From JACPRL01 sp035573715 (GTDB taxonomy: Bacteria; Acidobacteriota; Terriglobia; Acidiferrales; 2-02-FULL-67-57): a stretch of 64,000 nucleotides of DNA. Below are positions 42,280 to 51,257 of this stretch, piece after piece (within the stretch, counting starts at the first letter, position 1; the number at the start of each line of letters is the position of its first letter). The notes below the pieces were generated by a model. The model was not told where the DNA came from. It was given only the letters and a program-made list of their open reading frames with translations, and searched no databases. The DNA is taken from assembly GCA_035573715.1 (NCBI GenBank), contig DATLZZ010000010.1, forward strand, positions 1 through 64,000. The letters are read 5' to 3'. A program made the translations under genes and the position numbers.

Positions 42280-43430
42280 GATATCGATTTCAACCCCACA
42301 ATCTCGCCCACGGCGGCGGCGGCGCGCTCGATGGCGCCGGGCGGCCCCAGCCGCTCCTTGACAACTCCCATCACCTCTTGGATGCGCGCCCGCTGCTCGG
42401 GGTCGTCGAGCAATCGCTCCACTTCGGCCACCACGCGCGCCGGCGTAAAGTCGCTTTGAATCAGCTCCGGCGCCAGGCGTTGCCCCGCCAGCAGGTTGAC
42501 CATGCTGTAGTGCGGCGTCTGCACCAGCCGCCGGCCCAGATGCCAGGTAGAGGCCGCCACCCGATAGACCACCACTTGGGGAACCTGAAGCAGCAGAGCC
42601 TCAACCGTTACCGTCCCGCTGGCCACCACCGCCAGCGTGGACGCGGCCAGGGCATTATACGGGTTCTCCGCCAGCACGGTAAGAGGAACGCCGGGCGCGC
42701 GCCGCGTCAGAGAATCCACCAGCTCCGGCGCCACCGTCGCTGCTCGCACCAGAACGAACTGCGCCTTGCGCTTCTGCGCCAGCCGCGCCGCGGCTTCGAG
42801 CAGCAGCGGCAGGTGGCGTTTCACCTCCTGGTTGCGGCTGCCCGGCAGCAGGCAAATCAGCGGCGCGCTCGCACCCAGCGCGTGCTGTGCCAAGAACTCT
42901 TCGCGCGTCAACGTGGGCCGCGCAGCGTCGAGCAGCGGATGGCCGACGTATTGAACGTCCACGCCGCGCCGCCGGAACCACTCTTCTTCGAAGGGGAAAA
43001 TGCAGAGCAGCTTACGCGCGTAGCGCCGCAACTGCTTCACGCGTCCCGGCCGCCAGGCCCACATCTGCGGGGCGACGAAGTAGATGACCGGAATGCCGCG
43101 GCGATGGAGCTGCCGCGCCAGGCGCAGGTTGAAGTCGGGGAAATCCACCAGCACGGCAAACCGCGGCCGCCGCTGGCCGACTTCCTCCAGCAGGCGGCGG
43201 TAGATGCCATAGATGCGGGGCAGGTGACCGACGACCTCAGCGATGCCGACGACAGCCAGCGATTCCGCGTGCGTAATCAGGTGAACTTGGCTCGCTCTCG
43301 CGTGATCGCCGCCGATGCCAAACCAACTCACACCGAAACGCCGGCGCAATTCCGCTGCCAGCGCGGCACCATAGCGGTCGCCCGACGCTTCTCCGGCAAC
43401 GAGGAGAGCGGGCGTCGACTCCGAGCTCAT
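42276..43430 (-). CDS. lpxB: Lipid-A-disaccharide synthase
   Basis: 384 residues, GT19 family; joins UDP-2,3-diacylglucosamine and lipid X to form the lipid A disaccharide on the inner membrane. Motifs: VAGEASGDRYGA at the N-terminus, VDFPDFNLRLA, PQMWAWRPGRVK, LPGSRNQEV (about 196-204) and VASGTVTVEALLLQVPQVVVYR. It shows that the host makes an LPS-type outer membrane. It is followed by the M1-like gene with a 4-bp overlap and preceded by a 370-bp non-coding region with a consensus promoter. Confidence 0.95.
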   Translation of the reverse strand: MSSESTPALLVAGEASGDRYGAALAAELRRRFGVSWFGIGGDHARASQVHLITHAESLAVVGIAEVVGHLPRIYGIYRRLLEEVGQRRPRFAVLVDFPDFNLRLARQLHRRGIPVIYFVAPQMWAWRPGRVKQLRRYARKLLCIFPFEEEWFRRRGVDVQYVGHPLLDAARPTLTREEFLAQHALGASAPLICLLPGSRNQEVKRHLPLLLEAAARLAQKRKAQFVLVRAATVAPELVDSLTRRAPGVPLTVLAENPYNALAASTLAVVASGTVTVEALLLQVPQVVVYRVAASTWHLGRRLVQTPHYSMVNLLAGQRLAPELIQSDFTPARVVAEVERLLDDPEQRARIQEVMGVVKERLGPPGAIERAAAAVGEIVGLKSIS

Positions 43431-43544
43431 AAGTGGGCGGCCAGTCTAGCGGAAAGGCGACGCGCACCGAAGTGATTCTGCTGGGAACCGCCGACTCGAA
43501 TCGCCCTGTCACCCCCGAAGTAGCTTTTTTTCAAGCACATGACT

Positions 43545-43704
43545 TTGAACCCCCCGGGGGGGTTTTGTCGTATGTGATTGAGGCGTAGTACCTTACGAGG
43601 TGACGCGACCGACTCCAGTCGCTCCTCGTGTTGATTCTAAAGCAGTTAGTCGGTGATAACTCTAGGGGAGGGGTTGGAGCGGCCATCTCTCGACACTCAC
43701 ACAC
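43545..43704 (-). ncRNA. Candidate structured untranslated RNA or lpxB leader
   Basis: Inferred transcript from the promoter at 43739-43711. Its strongest element, 43629-43595, folds as ACGAGG...CCTCGT enclosing GCGACT...GGTCGC with a 6-nt loop. Near its 3' side is a C/G palindrome of seven C and six G on this strand (43564-43548). No ORF with a ribosome site covers it. It lies 115 bp before lpxB, so it could be a stand-alone small RNA or the 5' leader of lpxB. No known RNA family was recognised; the 3' end is a guess. Confidence 0.45.
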
Positions 43705-43710
43705 CAGCGA

Positions 43711-43739
43711 ATTATAAGCGAAAACGGTTGCTGTGTCAA
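43711..43739 (-). promoter_or_regulatory. Perfect-consensus sigma-70 promoter
   Basis: Minus strand TTGACA (43739-43734) and TATAAT (43716-43711), 17-bp spacer: all 12 consensus bases match. It points away from the ABC exporter genes and towards lpxB. Confidence 0.85.
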
Positions 43740-43801
43740 GCTGTTTGGAGGCTAGGCCACCAAAGAAAGCCAGGACCCGGAGGCACGGGAGGTGAAGAGC
43801 C

Positions 43802-45658
43802 TCAGTCGTCGGCCACCGCGCCCACTTCCTGGTCGCGGTACTGAAGTTGATACAGCTTGAAGTAGAGCCCGCGCTGGGCCAGCAGCTCCTGGTGGGTGCC
43901 TTGCTCGCGCAGGCGGCCTTTGTGGAGGACCAGGATGCGGTCGGCGCGCTGCACGGTGGAAAGCCGGTGCGCGATGACAATCGAAGTCCGCCCGCTGATC
44001 AGGCGCTCCAGCGCCGCCCGAATCTGGAACTCGGTCGCCGTGTCGACACTCGAGGTGGCTTCGTCGAGAATCAGGATGCGCGGGTCGTGGGCCAGCGCGC
44101 GGGCGAAGGACAGCAACTGCTTCTGCCCCACCGATAGCGTCGCGCCCCGCTCCCGCGTCTCGTGCGCCAGCCCCTCGGGCAGGACGCGGACGAATCCGCC
44201 CAGGTTGACGTTCTCCAGCGCCCGCTCGACGTCCTGGTCGCTGATGTGCTCCGACCCCAGGCGCACGTTCGACGCAATTGTCCCCGAAAAAATGAACGGG
44301 TCTTGCAGCACGATGCCGAAGGGCCGCCGCAGCTCGTCGAGGTCGAGCTCGCGGATGTCCACCCCGTCGAGCAGGATCTGTCCCTTCTGCACGTCGTAGA
44401 ACCGCAGCAGCAAGCTGATGAGGGTGGTCTTGCCCGCGCCGGTGTGGCCGACGATGGCGGTCATCTCGCCGGGCTCGATGGTGAACGAAACGTCTTGCAG
44501 CACCCAGTCCTCGTCCTTGTAGGCGAACCACACGTTGCGGAACTCGACCTTGCCGGCGCCGCGCCCGTCGGTCGAGGGCAGCCGCCGCGGCTGCGCCGGC
44601 GCGGTGATGGCCGGTTGGGTGTCCAGCAGCTTGAAGACCCGCTCCGAGCTGGCCAGCGCCTGCTGCAGGATGCCGTACTTTTCGCTCAAGTCCTGGATGG
44701 GGTAGAAGAACCGCCGCGCGTACATCAGGAAGGCGACCACGGTGCCCAGGCCGGCCTCGCCCAACTGCACCTGCCAGCCGCCGTAGACCACGATGGCGGC
44801 AATCGCCAGCACAGAGAGAAACTCGACCGCAGGATAGAACAGCGCGTGCGCCAGAATCGCGTCCCGCCACGCCCGGCGGTTTTCTTCGTTCACGGCGTCG
44901 AAGTCGCGCGCCGCCCGCGACTCGCGGTTGAACAGTTGCACCACGCTCATCCCGCTCAGGTGCTCGTTGAGAAACGCATTGATGCGCGCGATGGCTGTCC
45001 GCGTTCGCCGGAAAGCGTCGCGGGCGTAGTTGCGGAAGGCGATCGTCACCGCGCCGATGAGCGGCAGCACCGCCAGGGTCAGCAGCGCGAGTTGCCAGTC
45101 GTAGTAGAACAGCACCGCCACAATCCCCACCAGCACGATGATGTCGCCGAACAACGCGTTGACCCCGGCGGTGAAAAGCTCGTTCAGCGTCTCGACGTCG
45201 TTCGTCACCCGCGTCACCAGCCGGCCGACCGGGTTGCGGTCGTAGAACCCGATGTGCAGCTTCTGCAAATGTCCGAAGATTTCCCGCCGCAGGTCGTACA
45301 TCACGTACTGCCCGGTCATCATCGTCAGCATCGCCTGGACGTAGCCCATCACGAAGCTCAGCACCAGCAGCCCCGCGAACGTCAGCGCCAGCAGGTTCAG
45401 CCCCGCCAGCGGGTCGGCCGGCAGCCAGGCCGCCAGCCAGCCGTGCTCCTGCCCGGCGGCCGACGGCGACAGGTAGTGGTCGATGGCGACTTTGTAAAAA
45501 ATGGGCTGGATGATTTCGAACCCCGAGGCCACCAGCAGCAACACCACCGCCAGCGCCACCCGGCCGGCATAGGGCCGCAGGTAGCGGAACAGCCGCAGCG
45601 CCGGGCGCCAGTCGGTGACCTGGCCCAGCGCTTCTTCTTCGTGGTGGGCGTCGCTCAT
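43802..45658 (-). CDS. mdlB: ABC exporter half-transporter, MdlB type (catalytic site intact)
   Basis: 618 residues: an N-terminal membrane domain of six helices (about 20-330) and a C-terminal ATPase. Walker A GHTGAGKTT, signature LSVGQKQLL, Walker B with catalytic Glu in ILILDEATSSVD, switch His in IVIAHRLS. The signature LSVGQ instead of LSGGQ and the normal Glu are those of E. coli MdlB and of the active half of TM287/288-type heterodimers. Its start overlaps the mdlA stop by 4 bp. Likely exports lipids or drugs; the substrate is unknown. Confidence 0.92.
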   Translation of the reverse strand: MSDAHHEEEALGQVTDWRPALRLFRYLRPYAGRVALAVVLLLVASGFEIIQPIFYKVAIDHYLSPSAAGQEHGWLAAWLPADPLAGLNLLALTFAGLLVLSFVMGYVQAMLTMMTGQYVMYDLRREIFGHLQKLHIGFYDRNPVGRLVTRVTNDVETLNELFTAGVNALFGDIIVLVGIVAVLFYYDWQLALLTLAVLPLIGAVTIAFRNYARDAFRRTRTAIARINAFLNEHLSGMSVVQLFNRESRAARDFDAVNEENRRAWRDAILAHALFYPAVEFLSVLAIAAIVVYGGWQVQLGEAGLGTVVAFLMYARRFFYPIQDLSEKYGILQQALASSERVFKLLDTQPAITAPAQPRRLPSTDGRGAGKVEFRNVWFAYKDEDWVLQDVSFTIEPGEMTAIVGHTGAGKTTLISLLLRFYDVQKGQILLDGVDIRELDLDELRRPFGIVLQDPFIFSGTIASNVRLGSEHISDQDVERALENVNLGGFVRVLPEGLAHETRERGATLSVGQKQLLSFARALAHDPRILILDEATSSVDTATEFQIRAALERLISGRTSIVIAHRLSTVQRADRILVLHKGRLREQGTHQELLAQRGLYFKLYQLQYRDQEVGAVADD

Positions 45659-47424
45659 TCGCGTTCCAACTCTTCTTCCAGCAATTGCTTCTGGTAGAGG
45701 TCGTAGTAGTAGCCGCCGCGGGCCAGCAGCTCGCTGTGGGTGCCGCGCTCGACGATGCGCCCCTCGCGCAGCACCACAATCTGGTCGGCGTCCCGCACGG
45801 TTGAAACCCGGTGCGAAATCAGAATCGTGGTGCGCTGTCGCATCACCCCCGCCAGCCCGCGCAGAATCTTTTCTTCCGTCACCGTGTCGACGCTGGAAAG
45901 CGCGTCATCCAGAATCAGAATGCGCGGGTCGCGCAGGATGGCGCGCGCGATGGCGGCCCGCTGCTTCTGGCCGCCGGAAAGCGTGATGCCGCGCTCGCCC
46001 ACCAGCGTCTCGTAGCCCTTGGGGAAGCCGGCGATGTCGTCGGCCAGGCCGGCGATTTCCGCCGCCCAGCGGATTTTTTCTTCCGGGGCGTCGGGCGCGC
46101 CGAGGGCGATGTTCTCCCGGAGTGTAGTGGTGAACAGAAACGTCTCCTGCGGGACGTAGCCGATGGCGCGGCGCAGCGCCTCCAGCCGGTGGGCGGTCAC
46201 CGGGCGCCCGTCGACCAGAACCGCGCCCTCGGGCGCGTCCCACAGCCGCCCGATGAGGTGCACCAGGGTGCTCTTGCCCGAGCCTGTCGGCCCCACAATC
46301 GCCGTCGTCGACCCCGCCCGAATGTGCAGGTTGATTCCCTGCAATACCGGGACGCCGTTGTAGCGGAAGCTGAGATTTCGCAGCTCGATTTCGCCGCGGA
46401 TTTCGTCGGGCGCATCGGGCGCCGCGCGGTCGCGGATGTCCGGTTGCGCTCTCAGAATGGCGTCCAGGCGGCCGAGCGACGCCGTGCCGCGCTCGAACAG
46501 ATTGATGACCCAGCCCAGCGCAATCATCGGCCAGGCCAGCAGGAACATGTACTGCGTGAAGGCGACGAAGCTGCCGACGGAAATCTGCTTTGCCAGCACG
46601 GCGCGCCCGCCGAACCACAGCACGACGAGAAAGGCGAAGGTCAGCAGCGCCGCCAGGGCGGGGAAGAACCCGGCCTGCACGCGGATGAGCCCGCGGTTGG
46701 TTTCGACGTAGTCGCGGTTGAGCGCGTCGAACGCTGCGGCCTGCGCCCGGTCCTGGTTGAAGGCCCGCAGCAGCCGCACCCCGGCGATGCTCTCCTGCAC
46801 CCGCGCCGTCAGGTCGGACATCTTGGCCTGGATGCGCTCGAAGCGCACGTGGATGATGTGGCTGAAGTGCTTGACCGCCAGGATGACTGCCGGCACCGGC
46901 ACCAGCACCAGCAGCGTCAGCTTCCAATCAATGTAGAGCATCCACCCGATGGCCAGCGGGAAGGCGACGAGCGAGTTGGCGCTGTACATCACCGCCGGCC
47001 CCACCATCATCCGCACCGCCGCCAGGTCGTTGGTCAGCCGCGACATCAGGTCGCCGATCCGCCAGGTGCTGTAGAACCGCGGCGATTGTTTCTCCAGGTG
47101 CAGGAAGAGGTCGTTGCGCTGATCGTACTCGATGTCGCGCGAAACGTTGATCAGGATGAGACGCATGGCGTAGAGAAAGAACCCGCGCCCGGCGGCGATG
47201 CCCAGCAATGCCGCGCCGTAAAGCATCAGCGTGCGCAGGGTAGCGCCCGCCGTCAACGCGTCGATGGCCTGCCCCAGCAGCACCGGGAACGTCATCCAGA
47301 TGCCGTTGTTGGCCAGCAGGCACACCAGACCCAGCACAATCCGCCCGCGGTAGCGCCGCAGGTAGGGAAACAGCGGGCGCAGCCGCTCCCAGCGCGGTGG
47401 GGATGGGTTCGCTTCGCTCATCAC
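45655..47424 (-). CDS. mdlA: ABC exporter half-transporter, MdlA type (degenerate Walker B)
   Basis: 589 residues, GTG at 47424 or ATG at 47421. Six-helix membrane domain, then the ATPase: Walker A GPTGSGKST, signature LSGGQKQRAAIARA, and Walker B ILILDDALSSVD, where the catalytic Glu is replaced by Asp. This makes one of the two ATP sites of the dimer weak, while its canonical signature completes the active site of MdlB. The complementary defects show the pair to be an obligate heterodimer. A TATAAT box is at 47471-47466. Confidence 0.92.
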   Translation of the reverse strand: MMSEANPSPPRWERLRPLFPYLRRYRGRIVLGLVCLLANNGIWMTFPVLLGQAIDALTAGATLRTLMLYGAALLGIAAGRGFFLYAMRLILINVSRDIEYDQRNDLFLHLEKQSPRFYSTWRIGDLMSRLTNDLAAVRMMVGPAVMYSANSLVAFPLAIGWMLYIDWKLTLLVLVPVPAVILAVKHFSHIIHVRFERIQAKMSDLTARVQESIAGVRLLRAFNQDRAQAAAFDALNRDYVETNRGLIRVQAGFFPALAALLTFAFLVVLWFGGRAVLAKQISVGSFVAFTQYMFLLAWPMIALGWVINLFERGTASLGRLDAILRAQPDIRDRAAPDAPDEIRGEIELRNLSFRYNGVPVLQGINLHIRAGSTTAIVGPTGSGKSTLVHLIGRLWDAPEGAVLVDGRPVTAHRLEALRRAIGYVPQETFLFTTTLRENIALGAPDAPEEKIRWAAEIAGLADDIAGFPKGYETLVGERGITLSGGQKQRAAIARAILRDPRILILDDALSSVDTVTEEKILRGLAGVMRQRTTILISHRVSTVRDADQIVVLREGRIVERGTHSELLARGGYYYDLYQKQLLEEELERE

Positions 47425-47465
47425 AGTTTGGACTGCCGCGACTCGCTCAAAGTCGCAAAATAATC

Positions 47466-47494
47466 ATTATAGGGATGCCTGCGGCCTTTGGCTA
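47466..47494 (-). promoter_or_regulatory. Candidate promoter of mdlAB
   Basis: Minus strand TATAAT at 47471-47466 with a 17-bp spacer to a weak -35 (TAGCCA, 47494-47489), about 42 bp before the start codon. The -35 box lies over the stop codon region of the preceding gene. Confidence 0.4.
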
Positions 47495-48088
47495 CGGCTG
47501 GGAGACGAGGCGCCGCGTGGCCTCGGCGAAGTCTTCGCGGCCTTCCGACCAGAGCACGAGACGCGCCAGCGGCAGGGACTTCTGGATGTCGCGCAGGAGA
47601 GCGTGGAGGCGGCGGGCATTCTCGCGGCGCGGGCCGGCATCGTCCTGAGGCTGTTCGGAGGAAAGGTAGAGGTCTTCCGGGCCCAGCGTAGCGACGATGT
47701 GCTCGCGGGCGCCGGGCTCGCGGCTGGGGTCGTACTCCTCCCCCTCGAGCACGAACTCCACCGGCGACGCCGCCTGCTCCCAACCCGGGGGGGCAGACGT
47801 TCCTGTCTGCCGCCTTTGCGGCTGCCACAAATCCCACCACGCCGTTACTTCATACGCGGTGTCCTCGTGGAGGAACTCACTCGCCAGCGCCCGCACATCC
47901 GCCGGCGCGGCAATCAGGTCGCGCTCCAGCGTCGGACTTTCTTCCGGCCCTAGGCTGCGCACCACCAGCCGGAAGCCCGGCCGCGCCGCCGACTGCGGGA
48001 ACAGTTGCAGCAGCGCCTCGAGATGATGCAGCCCGCGCTCAACCGCGAACTTCCGAAACCACAGGCTCAGATACGCATAATCCGCCAC
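47492..48088 (-). CDS. Hypothetical cytosolic protein containing an in-frame palindromic repeat
   Basis: 198 residues without signal peptide or membrane helix. MADYAYLSLWFRKFAVERGLHHLEALLQLFP and SLPLARLVLWSEGREDFAEATRRL frame a mixed alpha/beta protein; I do not recognise the family. Residues near 93-107 (QRRQTGTSAPPGWEQ) are encoded by an interspersed palindrome (47792-47811) and are probably a later insertion into the protein. It reads toward mdlA with 67 bp between. Confidence 0.6.
   Translation of the reverse strand: MADYAYLSLWFRKFAVERGLHHLEALLQLFPQSAARPGFRLVVRSLGPEESPTLERDLIAAPADVRALASEFLHEDTAYEVTAWWDLWQPQRRQTGTSAPPGWEQAASPVEFVLEGEEYDPSREPGAREHIVATLGPEDLYLSSEQPQDDAGPRRENARRLHALLRDIQKSLPLARLVLWSEGREDFAEATRRLVSQP
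47792..47811 (-). repeat. Palindromic repeat inside a coding region
   Basis: GGCAGAC-GTTCCT-GTCTGCC, perfect 7-bp arms with a C/G-rich flank. Similar palindromes recur between genes in many Acidobacteria genomes as I recall; here it sits in frame within the gene at 47492-48088. Confidence 0.5.
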
Positions 48089-48136
48089 AGGCGGATTATA
48101 CCCATAGAGGAGGGCAACTCTCAGTTGTGCCGGAGT

Positions 48137-49438
48137 CTAGTTCGGGACGATGCGCACAGAGTCTTCGCCGCGAATCGGCCGCCCGCTGAGCGTCTGTCCC
48201 TCAAGTACTGCCGTTGACTCGCCCAGCTCTATGAAGAACTCCGCCGTGTCAAAATGGCACACCAGGTCTGGGAGGCCATCGCCGTTGACGTCTTGGCTGC
48301 CGCACTGGAACCTCCCGCTTTTTCCGATCAGGTTAACGGCGGCACCGGCGAGGCGCAGGCTGTCCGGGTCGACTTCCGCCGGGGCATTGAAATCGCCACT
48401 GCTGAGAATGGCGACGGGAATCGTCCCGGCCGAGCCGAGATTGATGCTGTTGGGGTCGCTCGCCGGCTTGATGTCGATGCCGACAGTCTTCACCGGATTA
48501 AACGCCTCGTTAGTGGCAACACGGGGGTGCTCGACAGAACCCTCAACCGGCACACTACCCCCAACCGCATAGAGAATGCCATTCACAACGCCGACACCCA
48601 AACCGCGGCGCGCGGTGGGCATTGAGGCAACCGTGCTCCAGGTGTCAGTGGTTGGGTCGTACACTTCTACTGTCCCGGGGACGCCTGCAACAGTTTGACC
48701 GCCGAGGACGTACAGTTTGCCGCCGAGAGCACTGGCTCCTGGAAGATATCTCGGCGTCGGCATGGGGGCTTTGGTGGTCCAGGTGTCGGTCGCGGGGTCG
48801 TACGCCTCTAAAGTCCCCACGACAAGGCTGCCGCTAGCGACGCCCCCCACGACGTAGAGGATCCCGTTTATCTCCCCAACTTCAAAGCCACCGCGCGGCG
48901 TGGGCATCGAGGCTCTCGTGCTCCATGTATCAGTTGAGGGGTCGTACTCTTCCACTGTCCCGACCAGGCTGCTGCCGGTGAATCCCCCTACCACATACAG
49001 CTTGCCCCCAACAACGCCTGCTCGCGCGGTATGCGCGCTGGGCATGGAAGCCTTGCTCGTCCAGGTGTTGGTCACTGGGTCGTAAGCTTCCAATGTGTCA
49101 AATGTGATACTGCAAAAGCCTGGGCAGCCCCCGACCGCGTAAATGATCCCATTGATGACTCCAACGCCTAAATCGTTTCGCGCCGTGGGCATGGGGGCCT
49201 TGGTGGTCCAGGTGTCTGTTGCTGGATCGTAGGCTTCTACGGTGCCGAGGGATGCGCCGTCTGTTGGCGTACCTCCGATGGCGTAAATGGTATTGCTGAC
49301 ACCCACAACGCCGAGGTCAGTTCGCGCTGTTGGCATCGGCGCCTTGCTTGTCCAAGTGCCGCCCTGCGCCCGGGCTTGATCGGGAAAACCAACCAGCATC
49401 AGGCTTGCAAGAACCGCGAGCGTACCCATGCGTTGCAT
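48137..49438 (-). CDS. Secreted Kelch-repeat beta-propeller protein
   Basis: 433 residues from ATG 49438, which follows GGAGG by 6 nt; an ATG at 49453 overlaps that ribosome site and is rejected. Signal peptide TLAVLASLMLVGFPDQARA. Six Kelch blades of about 48 residues follow: PMPTARxDLGVGVxNGxIYAVGG and VEAYDPATDTWTTKAPMP. The C-terminal ~110 residues (VGIDIKPASDPNSINLGSAGTIPV, VNGDGLPDLVCHF) form a separate domain often seen in secreted environmental proteins. Presumably extracellular; ligand unknown. Confidence 0.88.
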   Translation of the reverse strand: MQRMGTLAVLASLMLVGFPDQARAQGGTWTSKAPMPTARTDLGVVGVSNTIYAIGGTPTDGASLGTVEAYDPATDTWTTKAPMPTARNDLGVGVINGIIYAVGGCPGFCSITFDTLEAYDPVTNTWTSKASMPSAHTARAGVVGGKLYVVGGFTGSSLVGTVEEYDPSTDTWSTRASMPTPRGGFEVGEINGILYVVGGVASGSLVVGTLEAYDPATDTWTTKAPMPTPRYLPGASALGGKLYVLGGQTVAGVPGTVEVYDPTTDTWSTVASMPTARRGLGVGVVNGILYAVGGSVPVEGSVEHPRVATNEAFNPVKTVGIDIKPASDPNSINLGSAGTIPVAILSSGDFNAPAEVDPDSLRLAGAAVNLIGKSGRFQCGSQDVNGDGLPDLVCHFDTAEFFIELGESTAVLEGQTLSGRPIRGEDSVRIVPN

Positions 49439-49563
49439 GACAAACCTCCACATGTAGACGATTTCCTCAGTCGGTGCCTATGTTCGCCGCTTGGCGTCGC
49501 ACGTCAAGCGAAGGGAGGCGAAAGGGCCCGGATTTCGCCTGATTTCCGGTCAGGGGGAGGCTC

Positions 49564-49592
49564 TTGAACCCATGGGGGCGGGGTGCTAGATT
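49564..49592 (+). promoter_or_regulatory. Promoter of the HTH/FG-GAP gene
   Basis: TTGAAC at 49564-49569 and TAGATT at 49587-49592 with a 17-bp spacer, about 49 bp before the ATG at 49641, in the divergent gap to the Kelch gene. Confidence 0.55.
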
Positions 49593-49640
49593 TCCTTGCA
49601 AGCATTCGCTCCTCCTTGGGGTAGGGGGCGGGATGGGATC

Positions 49641-51257
49641 ATGCCCGACAATGCCACTGAGCCCGTCACGGTTCCCGCCGCGAACGACCGGCTGGATTCC
49701 TGGAAGGAAATCGCCGCCTACCTGAAGCGGGAAGTCCGCACCGTCCAACTCTGGGAGAAAAGAGAAGCGCTGCCCGTCCACCGCCACGTCCACTCCGGCC
49801 GGCCTTCCGTCTACGCCTACAAGGCGGAACTCGATGCCTGGTGGAACAACCGCCGCCCGAAGCTGGAGCAGCAGGAAGAAATCGCCGCCGGGCGCCGACG
49901 CTGGTGGAGAGCCGCCGCATCCCTGGGCGCGGTGGCGGCTCTGGTGGCGTTCTGGTTTCTAGTCCGCCCGACTTTGCTGAACCGCCTCACGCCCCCGCGA
50001 ATGTCCCTCGAGCCTGGCACCGTTCTCCCTTTGCCGGGAGCCGGATTCCCCATCGTGGGAGACTTCAACAACGACGGCGTTCTCGACCTCGCCGCCACCT
50101 TCAACACCGGGACGTATCCGGCCAATGAATTCCGGCTGGCCGTGTTCCTCGGAACTGGTCGGGGGGAGTTTGCGGATCCAGTGATTTATCCACCCGGACC
50201 CCGGTGCTGGACGATGCAGAGTCCTCGAGCGGCCGACCTGAACAACGACGGGGCACTCGACTTGATTCTCCTGGTCAGCGGCACCAGCGACTTTTGCTTT
50301 GGGAACAAGTTCGTCGTCCTGCTCGGGGACGGGCGCGGGGGCTTCCATACACCGGGCCGAGAGTTCATCACCGGCGGCACTCCGAGTAGCTTGGTCGTCG
50401 GCGACTTCAATGAAGATGGCAACAAGGATTTGGCTGTCTTTTGCCGTGATGAAATGAAGATCTACGTTTATTCGGGCACTGGCTCGGGAGACTTTGCTCC
50501 CGGACCCCAGCTCGAGCTTGGCAGGAGTGGCGGCCCCAATCCTCAGGGAGAGCTTTGTTACACCGATCTCAACGCCGACACTCACGGGGACCTGCTCGTG
50601 AGCTTGTATCACCTGGATGTTGTCAAGGCCTTCCTGGGGACGGGCAAGGGCGAATTCCTGGCATCACCGATTGAGTTTTCCGTTCCTACTCCCTTGACCC
50701 TTGCTTCGGCAGAGTTCAACGGCGACGGCTTTCCTGACTACGCCGTCGTTGGCAATCTGGCAGGAACGGTGAGTGTTCTTCTAGGCAGCGAGGGCGGGTA
50801 TCGGCCCGACCCCAAGCGCTTGAAGGTAGCCGACCCCGCTCGGGGCCTCTGGGAGGGGCTTACTGAGGTGGCGACAGAGGATTTCGACCACGACGGGATC
50901 CGCGATATCGCCGTCCTCTGCGGCGCCGACAGAAGCGTGCGGGTGCTGTTCGGCGATGGCCACGGGGAATTCTCCGATGCGCAAGCAGTGCCTCTCGGCC
51001 GAATCAATCCAAAAGGCTTGGCGGTGGCTGACCTCAACGGCGATAGGTTGAAGGATCTGGTGGTGGGCAACGACTCGCCGCCCGGCCTGTTGATTGTCTG
51101 GAACCGCACCCACCGCTCGGGTGCGGGCAAGGAAGAGCCCTACTGGCGCGCCAGCTCGGCTTCCGCCGCGAGGTGGCCGAAGGCGGGCCAGAGCGGTCCG
51201 GCAACGATTTGCTCGAAGAGCGTGCGCGCTTTGTCCGGCTGCCCGTTGACCAGATAG
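49641..51257 (+). CDS. Membrane-bound HTH regulator with extracellular FG-GAP/VCBS propeller
   Basis: 538 residues. The N-terminal domain (about 15-75), DRLDSWKEIAAYLKREVRTVQLWEKREALP and SGRPSVYAYKAELDAWW in two parts, is the excisionase/MerR-like HTH found in many Acidobacteria sensors. One membrane helix follows (AAASLGAVAALVAFWFLV, near 95-112). The rest carries at least six FG-GAP repeats with calcium-site DxNxDGxxD motifs: DFNNDGVLD, DLNNDGALD, DFNEDGNKD, EFNGDGFPD, DFDHDGIRD, DLNGDRLKD. So DNA binding inside is joined to a sensing propeller outside. The last ~40 residues overlap the convergent TPR gene by 118 bp and look unlike the family. Confidence 0.82.
   Translation: MPDNATEPVTVPAANDRLDSWKEIAAYLKREVRTVQLWEKREALPVHRHVHSGRPSVYAYKAELDAWWNNRRPKLEQQEEIAAGRRRWWRAAASLGAVAALVAFWFLVRPTLLNRLTPPRMSLEPGTVLPLPGAGFPIVGDFNNDGVLDLAATFNTGTYPANEFRLAVFLGTGRGEFADPVIYPPGPRCWTMQSPRAADLNNDGALDLILLVSGTSDFCFGNKFVVLLGDGRGGFHTPGREFITGGTPSSLVVGDFNEDGNKDLAVFCRDEMKIYVYSGTGSGDFAPGPQLELGRSGGPNPQGELCYTDLNADTHGDLLVSLYHLDVVKAFLGTGKGEFLASPIEFSVPTPLTLASAEFNGDGFPDYAVVGNLAGTVSVLLGSEGGYRPDPKRLKVADPARGLWEGLTEVATEDFDHDGIRDIAVLCGADRSVRVLFGDGHGEFSDAQAVPLGRINPKGLAVADLNGDRLKDLVVGNDSPPGLLIVWNRTHRSGAGKEEPYWRASSASAARWPKAGQSGPATICSKSVRALSGCPLTR

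Noticed and set aside
43548..43564. AACCCCCC/GGGGGGG palindrome as a rho-independent terminator
   Set aside because: It leaves little room for a loop. On the plus strand only four T follow, and no plus-strand gene ends nearby; on the minus strand there is no T-run. Treated as part of the RNA candidate instead.
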